The position numbers and the translations under genes were made by a program. This document shows, in pieces, positions 1-5,120 of a stretch of 7,472 nucleotides of DNA (position 1 is its first letter; each line of letters opens with the position of its first letter). This stretch comes from Desulfovibrio sp. (lineage in GTDB: Bacteria > Desulfobacterota > Desulfovibrionia > Desulfovibrionales > Desulfovibrionaceae): assembly GCA_031275955.1 (NCBI GenBank), contig JAISNZ010000127.1:1-7472 (forward strand), in the 5' to 3' direction. The notes under the pieces were generated by a model that was not told where the DNA came from, did no database searches, and worked only from the letters and a program-made list of their open reading frames with translations.

Positions 1-1
1 C

Positions 2-1570
2 TCCCTGGCGGCCGATCATCAGGATCCCCTTCTGTCCCTTGCCACTGACGGCGAAACATACGGCCATCACTTCACATTCGGCGAAATGGCCCTGGCCCAT
101 GTCCTGGCCCAGGCCCGGGCGCAGCGCGACGGCCTGCGGCTGACCAATCTGGCCGCCTATATCGCCGCCCATCCCCCCGTCAGGGAGGCGCTTCTGCAGG
201 AGCCGTCCTCCTGGAGCTGCGTCCATGGTGTGGAGCGCTGGCGGAGTGACTGCGGCTGCACGGACGGCGGACATCCCGGCTGGAACCAGAAATGGCGCTC
301 CCCCCTGCGTCTGGCCCTGAATACGGTGCGCGACGCTGTGGAAAGCCATTTTGCCGCAGCCGGCTGTCTGCCGCGCCCCCGTCAGGCTCTCCTGGCTTAC
401 GGCCGGGTGCTGGCCGGGGCGGAGACCAAAGACGCCTTTGCCGCGGCCTGGTTCCGCGACGATTCGCCGCAGGACGGCGGCCTCCTTCAGGACAGGGCCT
501 GGAAGCTCCTGGCGGCCCAGGAGCAGTCCCTGGCCGCCTTCGCCAGTTGCGCCTGGTTTTTTGACGACCTTGCCCGCATCGAACCGGAAAATGCCCTGAC
601 CTGCGCCCTGCGCGCCATGGACCTGCTTGTGGAAACCGGCGGCCCGGATATCCGCGAGGACTTCCTCCTCCGCCTCGATCCGGCCCGATCCAACCAGGCC
701 GGAAAAGGTTCAGGCCGCGAGGTCTTTCTCACGGACATTCTGCCCCGGCAGGTCAATGCCGCCTCCATCTGCCTGCTGGCCTGCCTGCTTCTGCGTTCCC
801 AGGGACGCTGGCCCGCTCCCGGCCTTTCGGCCGTCTGGTCCTGGCCCCGGATCCGCGTCAGCCTGACCCCGGAAAACGGCCCTTCCGGCCCCCTGCGGGG
901 AACGGCCGTGATTCGCGCCGCCTTTGAAAGCCGGGGCCTTTCCTATGCCTGGGAATGGACTCCACCCTCCGCGATCCTGGAGGAAGAGGGCGGATTTCTC
1001 AGCCTGTCCCAGACCGCCATCACCGTGCGCGCCGCCTCCGGCCGGGAACAGAGGCGCTCTGTGGCCGAACTCTCCAAACCCATGCGGGACTATCTTCAGG
1101 GGGAACTCCTGGCCAACAGGGAACAGCTGCTGCGCCCCCGCCTGCGCGCCCAGGCCCGGCATCTCCTGGCCCTGGCCGAGCCCTGGCCCGAAGAGCAGCG
1201 CGATGTCCGGCATTCCTTTCTCCTGGCCCCCCTTGCTCCCTATCTGGCCCTGGAATGCGTTCTGGACGCGGATCTGGCCGCGCAGAGACGCGATCAGGTC
1301 CATGTCCTTCTGGCCCGGCACCTCTCCCCCGACGGCGCCTGTCTGGCGGCCCGGCTTCTGGAGGAGGAACTTCAGGGCCGCCTTGCCGCCGCCCTGGCAT
1401 CCTCTCCCGGCGCTCCCGCGGACGGCGCCCTGGCCGCCCTGGTCCGGCAGGCAAAGGACCTCGTTCCTCTGGAAGTCTGGGCGCTCCAGAACCGTCTCTG
1501 GGAAGCCGGACCGCAACGCTTTCCCGCTCTGGCCGGGGTCCTGGGCTTTTCTCAGGGAAACGCCGGTTGA
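2..1570 (+). CDS. Glycoside hydrolase family 57 / DUF3536 protein, C-terminal part (5' end outside window)
   Basis: The reading frame is open from base 2 to a TGA at 1568-1570, giving 522 visible residues, so the start codon lies upstream. The first visible stretch contains TDGETYGHH at about 44-70. It resembles GH57 conserved region 4, whose first Asp is the catalytic acid/base; here that is Asp16 of the visible part. Next comes SSWSCVHGVERWRSDCGC at 206-259 and then GWNQKWRSPLR, the block I associate with DUF3536-containing GH57 proteins. By family, such enzymes act on alpha-glucans (amylase, glucanotransferase or branching type), but the exact substrate cannot be read here. The nucleophile Glu of region 3 would lie outside the window. 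The rest is a helical, Leu/Ala-rich C-terminal region ending naturally in LGFSQGNAG. An internal ATG at 86 is not the likely start because conserved catalytic sequence lies before it. Its upstream neighbours are not visible, so no glycogen operon can be argued. Family call is from memory of motifs. Confidence 0.85.
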   Translation, partial: SLAADHQDPLLSLATDGETYGHHFTFGEMALAHVLAQARAQRDGLRLTNLAAYIAAHPPVREALLQEPSSWSCVHGVERWRSDCGCTDGGHPGWNQKWRSPLRLALNTVRDAVESHFAAAGCLPRPRQALLAYGRVLAGAETKDAFAAAWFRDDSPQDGGLLQDRAWKLLAAQEQSLAAFASCAWFFDDLARIEPENALTCALRAMDLLVETGGPDIREDFLLRLDPARSNQAGKGSGREVFLTDILPRQVNAASICLLACLLLRSQGRWPAPGLSAVWSWPRIRVSLTPENGPSGPLRGTAVIRAAFESRGLSYAWEWTPPSAILEEEGGFLSLSQTAITVRAASGREQRRSVAELSKPMRDYLQGELLANREQLLRPRLRAQARHLLALAEPWPEEQRDVRHSFLLAPLAPYLALECVLDADLAAQRRDQVHVLLARHLSPDGACLAARLLEEELQGRLAAALASSPGAPADGALAALVRQAKDLVPLEVWALQNRLWEAGPQRFPALAGVLGFSQGNAG

Positions 1571-1586
1571 TCGCAGGGAGTTTATT

Positions 1587-1622
1587 ATGTTTCTGCCAAG
1601 ATTTCAGTATATTGAATCATAA
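1587..1622 (+). CDS. Possible 11-codon small ORF with a good ribosome binding site
   Basis: ATG at 1587 opens a frame of 11 codons (MFLPRFQYIES) ending in TAA at 1620-1622. An AGGGAG ribosome binding site at 1575-1580 lies six bases upstream, which is ideal. It starts 17 bases after the GH57 stop codon and could be translated from the same mRNA. Its codons (TTT, AGA, TAT, ATT, TCA) are AT-rich, unlike the neighbouring genes. The AT-richness may simply belong to the promoter region that follows at 1636-1662. No family is recognisable at this length, and chance is a serious alternative. Confidence 0.2.
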   Translation: MFLPRFQYIES

Positions 1623-1631
1623 AGACGTCTT
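1622..1631. promoter_or_regulatory. Perfect 10-bp palindrome upstream of the hslU promoter
   Basis: AAGACGTCTT reads identically on both strands and ends four bases before the proposed -35 hexamer at 1636. A symmetric site here could bind a dimeric regulator. No known operator consensus is matched with confidence (it is not CIRCE), so the role is inferred from position only. Confidence 0.3.
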
Positions 1632-1635
1632 CGCA

Positions 1636-1662
1636 TTGACGCCGGCCGGCCTTTGCTATAAG
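1636..1662 (+). promoter_or_regulatory. Candidate sigma-70 promoter with extended -10, upstream of hslU
   Basis: TTGACG at 1636-1641 matches five of six consensus -35 bases. TGC followed by TATAAG (TG at 1654-1656 region, hexamer 1657-1662) forms an extended -10 with five of six matches. The spacer is 15 bp, short of the usual 17, which the extended -10 could offset. AT-rich DNA at 1581-1623 precedes it. Transcription would start near 1669 and leave a leader of about 218 nt before hslU. I see no convincing sigma-32 heat-shock promoter (CTTGAAA, then CCCCAT) in the gap. Confidence 0.55.
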
Positions 1663-1750
1663 TCTGAACGTCCGGACAGTTTCCGTCCGGGCGCCATCCC
1701 GAACCCGAAGGCCGGGAGAAAAGCCGTGCGGCTGGCGTCCGGGCGCAAGG

Positions 1751-1783
1751 GCTTCCGGACTTCTGTCCGGAGCGGTTTCTTTT
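1751..1783 (+). terminator. Terminator-like hairpin inside the hslU leader
   Basis: TCCGGAC at 1754-1760 pairs with GTCCGGA at 1765-1771 around a TTCT loop. Two further GC pairs flank it (1751-1752 with 1772-1773, one bulged T). GG and then a T-rich run, TTTCTTTT, at 1776-1783 follow. The stem plus T-tract fits an intrinsic terminator, though the tract is interrupted by a C. Lying about 110 nt after the proposed start and about 100 nt before hslU, it could attenuate hslU transcription or end a small RNA. Confidence 0.4.
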
Positions 1784-1864
1784 CCGGCCTTGCCCCGGCG
1801 GCCGCGAGACCGCCAGGGAGACCCCGGGCGCGGCCGGAGACATTCCTTCACGGAGAAAAAAGCT

Positions 1865-1882
1865 CCGGAAAATCCGGGAAAG
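1865..1882 (+). promoter_or_regulatory. hslU ribosome binding site partly inside a small hairpin
   Basis: The likely Shine-Dalgarno sequence of hslU is GGGAAAG at 1876-1882, four bases before the ATG. CCGGA at 1865-1869 can pair with TCCGG at 1873-1877 around an AAA loop, covering the first two G bases. The stem is only five pairs, so any control of translation, for example by temperature, is speculative. Confidence 0.35.
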
Positions 1883-1886
1883 ATCT

Positions 1887-3260
1887 ATGGCCAGCACGTT
1901 AACGCCGCGCGAAATCGTGCGGGAACTGGACAACTACATTGTCGGCCAGGATGAGGCCAAACGGATGGTGGCCATTGCCGTGCGCAACAGGTGGCGCAGG
2001 CAGCGGCTGGATCCGGCTTTGCGGGACGAGGTTTCCCCGAAGAATATCATCATGATGGGACCCACCGGGGTGGGGAAGACGGAGATCGCCCGCCGGCTGG
2101 CAAAACTCTGCGCTTCGCCCTTCATCAAGGTGGAGGCCACCAAATACACGGAAGTGGGCTATGTGGGACGCGATGTGGAATCCATGGTTCGCGATCTCAT
2201 GGAAATCGGCGTTTCCCTGGTGCGGGCGGAAGAGCAGGAGCGCGTCCACGCCGCGGCGGAAAGAGCGGCCGAGGACCGGTTGCTGGACCTCCTTCTGCCC
2301 CCGGCTTCCCGATCCCGGCAGGACGGGCGCGTCCCCTACGGTGACGATGATGAAATCCTGCCCGCGGCGTCCCCCGACAGCACCCGCGAAAAGCTGCGGG
2401 CCATGTGGCGCGCCGGCCGTCTGGACGAGCGCCAGGTGGAAATGGAAGTGGAAGAATCCTCCGGCCCGCAGGTGGAAATGATCGGCATGCCCGGCATGGA
2501 GCAGGTGGGTTCCCAGTTGAAGGACGTTTTTTCCCGCATGTTTCCGGCCAGAAAGAAGCGCCGGCTTTTCAAGATCAAGGAGGCGCACGAGATTCTGCTC
2601 CAGGAGGAGGCCGCGCGCCTTATCGATCACGACGCCGTGGTGGACCGGGCCAAAGAGCGGGTGGAACAGACAGGCATTGTGTTCATTGACGAGCTCGACA
2701 AGGTGGCGACTCCTGCCCAGAGCGTCCGCGGCGGGGCGGATGTCTCCCGGGAAGGCGTGCAGCGCGACCTGCTGCCCATCGTGGAAGGCAGCGTGGTAAG
2801 CACCAAATACGGAATGATCCGCACCGACCACATCCTTTTTATCGCCGCCGGGGCCTTTCATGTGAGCAAGCCCTCGGACCTGATTCCGGAACTGCAGGGC
2901 CGCTTTCCCCTGCGCGTGGAACTGACCCCCCTGGGAAAGGCGGAATTTTTGCGCATCCTCAAGGAGCCTCAGAACGCCCTGACCCTTCAGTATGCAGCCC
3001 TGATGGAGACGGAAGAGGTGCGGATCGACTTTACCGAAGACGCTCTGGACGAGATTGCCGCCTTTGCCGAGGAAACCAACCGCCAGACGGAAAACATCGG
3101 CGCCCGCAGACTGTATACGATTATGGAGAAAATTTTGGCCGATCTGTCCTTTGAAGCCCCGGAGCGCGGCGGCGACCAGGTGACCATCGACAGCGCCTGG
3201 GTTCGCGACAGGCTGGCCGACGTGCGGCGGAACGCGGATCTGACCCGGTTTATTCTGTAA
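1887..3260 (+). CDS. hslU: HslU, ATPase subunit of the HslUV (ClpYQ) protease
   Basis: HslU is the cytoplasmic AAA+ hexamer that unfolds substrates and threads them into the HslV peptidase. The 457-residue product begins with the family signature TPREIVRELDNYIVGQDEAK. Walker A is GPTGVGKT at residues 58-65. The pore loop GYVG is at 91-94 and Walker B, IVFIDE, at 264-269. ELQGRFP supplies the arginine finger (R339), and GARRL the sensor-2 arginine (R407 or R408). The C-terminus DLTRFIL closely matches the E. coli tail that docks into HslV. The protein is 14 residues longer than E. coli HslU (443), with the extra length apparently in the I-domain (about residues 110-250), which is acidic and Glu-rich around 150-192. 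The ATG at 1887 is supported by GGGAAAG at 1876-1882 and by the conserved N-terminus. hslV is not adjacent, so the partner must be encoded elsewhere. All key residues look intact. Confidence 0.97.
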   Translation: MASTLTPREIVRELDNYIVGQDEAKRMVAIAVRNRWRRQRLDPALRDEVSPKNIIMMGPTGVGKTEIARRLAKLCASPFIKVEATKYTEVGYVGRDVESMVRDLMEIGVSLVRAEEQERVHAAAERAAEDRLLDLLLPPASRSRQDGRVPYGDDDEILPAASPDSTREKLRAMWRAGRLDERQVEMEVEESSGPQVEMIGMPGMEQVGSQLKDVFSRMFPARKKRRLFKIKEAHEILLQEEAARLIDHDAVVDRAKERVEQTGIVFIDELDKVATPAQSVRGGADVSREGVQRDLLPIVEGSVVSTKYGMIRTDHILFIAAGAFHVSKPSDLIPELQGRFPLRVELTPLGKAEFLRILKEPQNALTLQYAALMETEEVRIDFTEDALDEIAAFAEETNRQTENIGARRLYTIMEKILADLSFEAPERGGDQVTIDSAWVRDRLADVRRNADLTRFIL

Positions 3261-3269
3261 TTCGAATTT

Positions 3270-3302
3270 CACAGCCAACTGCATCCAGGCGGTTGGGCTG
3301 TG
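3270..3302. other. Stem-loop just after hslU
   Basis: CACAGCCAAC at 3270-3279 pairs with GTTGGGCTGTG at 3292-3302, giving ten pairs with one bulged G and a 12-base loop. It starts ten bases after the hslU stop. There is no T-run after the stem on either strand, so it is not a standard intrinsic terminator. It might protect the 3' end of the hslU mRNA or be a weak terminator. Confidence 0.4.
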
Positions 3303-3352
3303 GCGGCTACGGCGGGAACGTGGCCTTGCCGCTCGAAATGCCGCGCCTTGCG

Positions 3353-3371
3353 CCGCGACATACTGTCGCGG
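3353..3371. repeat. Perfect 8-bp hairpin in the hslU-folK spacer
   Basis: CCGCGACA at 3353-3360 and TGTCGCGG at 3364-3371 are exact inverted copies around a TAC loop. A 10-bp palindrome, CGCCGCGGCG, at 3383-3392 could pair instead with 3351-3357, so alternative folds are possible. No T-tract follows. I cannot tell whether it is an mRNA structure, a protein site or a repeat found elsewhere in the genome. Confidence 0.4.
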
Positions 3372-3410
3372 AAATGCGATCCCGCCGCGGCGAAGACACT
3401 GTGACAGGCG

Positions 3411-3428
3411 CAGAGCCCTCCGGCTCTG
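3411..3428. repeat. 7-bp hairpin just upstream of the folK ribosome binding site
   Basis: CAGAGCC at 3411-3417 pairs perfectly with GGCTCTG at 3422-3428 around a CTCC loop. It ends three bases before the folK Shine-Dalgarno sequence at 3432-3440. It lacks a T-tract, so termination is unlikely, and an effect on folK translation is possible but unproven. Confidence 0.35.
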
Positions 3429-3443
3429 TGCGGGAGAGGGCGC

Positions 3444-3977
3444 ATGTCCCCTGCAATGGCCCGCCCCCCGGTTGTCGCCTATGTCGGCCTGGGGGGCAAT
3501 CTGGGCGATGTGGAAAGGACCTTCGCCCTGGCCCTGGACGCTCTGAACGCCTTGCCGGGGGTCTTTACGGGGCGTGTTTCCGGAGTGTATCGGACGCAGC
3601 CGCAGGGCTTGCGGGAACAGCCGTTTTTTCTCAACCAGGTGGCGGCTCTGGACTGCGGCCGGGCCGTGCGTCCGGAAGTTCTTCTGGACAGGATGCTGGC
3701 TCTGGAGACGGCCTTCGGCCGGGTCCGGGAGGAAAAAGACGGACCGCGATCCCTGGATCTGGATCTCCTGCTTTTCGGGCGGGAGCGGCGGGACTCCTCC
3801 CGCCTGATCCTGCCTCACCCGCGGATGCGCCGGCGGGCCTTTGTCCTGGTTCCCCTGGCCGAGATCGCCCCGGATCTGATCTTTCCGGACGGCGAGCTTA
3901 TCGCCGCCGCCCTGGGCAAAATCCGCTACGCCGTGAACGGCGGAGTCATCTTTCAGGACGATCCGGCTACCCTGTAA
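3444..3977 (+). CDS. folK: 2-amino-4-hydroxy-6-hydroxymethyldihydropteridine pyrophosphokinase (HPPK)
   Basis: HPPK transfers pyrophosphate from ATP to 6-hydroxymethyl-7,8-dihydropterin, the step before dihydropteroate synthase in folate synthesis; it is cytoplasmic. The 177-residue product shows the family's motifs in order: AYVGLGGNLGD (12-22), PFFLNQV (60-66), GPRSLDLDLLLFG (100-112, with the Mg-binding pair D105 and D107) and LPHPRMRRRAFVLVPLAEI (123-141). It is somewhat longer than E. coli HPPK (159 residues), mainly through short N- and C-terminal extensions. ATG 3444 is chosen because GGGAGAGGG at 3432-3440 precedes it closely. ATG 3456 is also in frame but has no site at the proper distance. 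It lies 183 bases after hslU and 17 bases before the YHS gene. No folP or folB is visible. It probably leads the co-oriented downstream group. Confidence 0.95.
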   Translation: MSPAMARPPVVAYVGLGGNLGDVERTFALALDALNALPGVFTGRVSGVYRTQPQGLREQPFFLNQVAALDCGRAVRPEVLLDRMLALETAFGRVREEKDGPRSLDLDLLLFGRERRDSSRLILPHPRMRRRAFVLVPLAEIAPDLIFPDGELIAAALGKIRYAVNGGVIFQDDPATL

Positions 3978-3994
3978 GCGCAAGGAGTTTTTTT

Positions 3995-4294
3995 GTGTGG
4001 AAATGGATTGTCGCGCTTCTGGCCGTTGCCCTGCTGTACAAACTCCTGACCGCGGACAAGACCCGGAAGGCCGGGGATGAGGGCAAGGCCAAGGAACGCC
4101 GGATAGCCAGCGGCGAATTGGTGAAGGACCCCGTCTGCGGGGTCTATGTGGAGGCCGCGAGCAGCATTTCCGTGCGCGATGGCGACAGGGTGCAGTATTT
4201 TTGCGGCCATGACTGCCGGGATCGCTTTCTGAAGAAACTGGAAGCGGAAGGGCGCCCAATTCCCCGGGCGGACGACGGAGAGAACGACGAGTAG
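3995..4294 (+). CDS. Small membrane-anchored YHS-domain protein
   Basis: The product has 99 residues and starts with GTG at 3995. AAGGAG at 3982-3987 lies seven bases upstream, which decides this start although the frame stays open further upstream through folK. Residues 2-18 (WKWIVALLAVALLYKLL) form one membrane segment, followed by a strongly basic stretch (about 22-36) that predicts a cytoplasmic C-terminus. The rest is a YHS domain: DPVCG at 45-49 and YFCGHDC at 68-74 supply Cys48, Cys70 and Cys74, ending in an acidic tail. YHS and the related TRASH domains often bind metal and occur in copper or heavy-metal proteins, but the specific role here is unknown. It starts 17 bases after folK stops, so co-transcription is likely. 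Metal binding is inferred from the cysteines only. Confidence 0.85.
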   Translation: MWKWIVALLAVALLYKLLTADKTRKAGDEGKAKERRIASGELVKDPVCGVYVEAASSISVRDGDRVQYFCGHDCRDRFLKKLEAEGRPIPRADDGENDE

Positions 4295-4301
4295 CGGCGG
4301 C

Positions 4302-4348
4302 GGGCAATTCCCGCGCGCAAGCGCGCGGGGCCTTCCGCCTGATTGCCC
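4302..4348. other. Nested hairpin between the YHS gene and the next gene
   Basis: An outer pair, GGGCAAT (4302-4308) with ATTGCCC (4342-4348), encloses a perfect inner stem, CCCGCGCG (4310-4317) with CGCGCGGG (4322-4329), around a CAAG loop. No T-run follows, so it is not a standard intrinsic terminator. The outer stem ends seven bases before the AAGGA ribosome binding site of the next gene. It could cause partial termination, stabilise mRNA or tune translation. Confidence 0.4.
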
Positions 4349-4368
4349 CCGGAACAAGGATGCGCGCC

Positions 4369-5064
4369 ATGGAAGAGCCCCGTCATACCGTCTGGATCCG
4401 GGAACATGCCCTGGAGGACAGCCTGTGGGACGCGGCCTATGCGCGCCTGGACGATGGAGCCCGATCCCGGCTCAAACTTTGCATCGCCCGCCTGCACGCC
4501 CTGTGGGGAGAAAGGCCCCTGAGCCGCAGCAGCAGCGCCTCCTTTGCCGCCGGCTTCGCCGTGACATGGGAACAGAATCCCGCCCCTTACGCCCTCATCC
4601 TCTGCCCCACGGACCTGGGACATCCGGATCGCCTTCTGGCGGCCTGCCTGCCGCCCCTTCTGGCCGGAGTGGACCTGGTGCTGCCCTGGTTTCTTGTGCC
4701 CCCACCGGGCGCCCCCCGGACCCCCCTTTCCCCCCTCCTGGCCGCTCTGGAGCTGGCCGGCCTGGAACAAGTCGTTCTGGCCTCCGGGGATGAAACCTTG
4801 CAGGGCCTTGTCCTGATGCGGGAAGCCCTGGGCGCGGGACGCATCCTCTTTCTCGGCCCCCGCAGCCAGGGAGAATCCTTTGTCCTGGCCGCCTACCGCC
4901 TGGGCGTGCCCTGCCTGGCCCTGACCGGGGAGGAAGGGGACGCCCCGCTCCTGGATTCCGCCCACGAAGGGGTCTGGATCTGGCCGGACCTTGCGCCGGA
5001 ATGGTTCTGCCGGCACAAGGTGGCCCTGGAAGGCGAAGACCCGAAGCGGCAGGACTGTCCTTAG
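4369..5064 (+). CDS. Protein of unknown function, possible aldehyde-dehydrogenase/HisD-like core
   Basis: I do not recognise this 231-residue protein with confidence. ATG 4369 is preferred because AAGGA at 4356-4360 lies eight bases upstream. ATG 4360 is in frame three codons earlier but overlaps that site, so GGAA at 4351-4354 would have to serve. The protein looks soluble, with no signal peptide. Residues of about 74-107 form a hydrophobic strand, a helix and a strand (YALILCPTDLGH, LLAACLPPLLAGVDLVLPW), followed by a Pro-rich loop. Residues of about 121-147 (LSPLLAALELAGLEQVVLAS) form another helix-strand unit. This order recalls the cofactor-binding half of the aldehyde dehydrogenase and histidinol dehydrogenase folds, without a visible catalytic Cys motif. 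The C-terminus holds a Trp-rich segment, GVWIWPDLAPEWF (201-213). The gene is probably co-transcribed with its neighbours, lying 56 bases before the EF-G gene. The resemblance is a weak, by-eye inference. Confidence 0.75.
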   Translation: MEEPRHTVWIREHALEDSLWDAAYARLDDGARSRLKLCIARLHALWGERPLSRSSSASFAAGFAVTWEQNPAPYALILCPTDLGHPDRLLAACLPPLLAGVDLVLPWFLVPPPGAPRTPLSPLLAALELAGLEQVVLASGDETLQGLVLMREALGAGRILFLGPRSQGESFVLAAYRLGVPCLALTGEEGDAPLLDSAHEGVWIWPDLAPEWFCRHKVALEGEDPKRQDCP

Positions 5065-5120
5065 GCAAACGCCGCTTTAGCGGGACTCGCGCAATGTTTT
5101 TCCCGGAGTGAACGCCGCCC

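Larger units (their letters stand above)
1669..1886 (+). promoter_or_regulatory. Structured hslU leader with repeated TCCGG words
   Basis: This gene-free leader between the promoter and hslU holds eight copies of TCCGG, starting at 1671, 1686, 1738, 1754, 1766, 1783, 1864 and 1873. Because TCCGGA is self-complementary, many of these can pair with one another. Visible hairpins are 1671-1691 (CCGGAC with GTCCGG), 1697-1717 (TCCCG with CGGGA), 1722-1733 (AGCC with GGCT), 1751-1773, 1797-1814 (GGCGG with CCGCC) and 1865-1877. An 11-base direct repeat, CGTCCGGGCGC, lies at 1684-1694 and 1736-1746. I do not recognise a known riboswitch, SRP RNA or 6S RNA. Roles as attenuator, thermosensor or separate small RNA are inference. 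Confidence 0.4.

Noticed and set aside
1694..1711. 5S rRNA-like stretch (CCATCCCGAAC) in the hslU leader
   Set aside because: About eleven bases resemble the loop C region of 5S rRNA, but the flanking helices and the rest of the molecule are absent, so it is treated as coincidence.
3293..3994. Upstream in-frame extension of the YHS gene from an ATG at 3293
   Set aside because: The extension overlaps folK in another frame and has Gly/Arg/Pro-rich nonsense composition. The GTG at 3995 has a proper AAGGAG site and begins a plausible membrane segment.
1899..4370. Very long open frame on the minus strand across hslU and folK
   Set aside because: It lies antisense to genes with unmistakable protein motifs, and its translation is low-complexity and unlike any family I know. 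Long antisense frames are expected in GC-rich coding DNA.
5070..5105. Possible terminator between the unknown gene and the EF-G gene
   Set aside because: The stem CCGC-TTTA-GCGG has only four pairs, and the TTTTT run lies well downstream of it, so the arrangement does not fit an intrinsic terminator.
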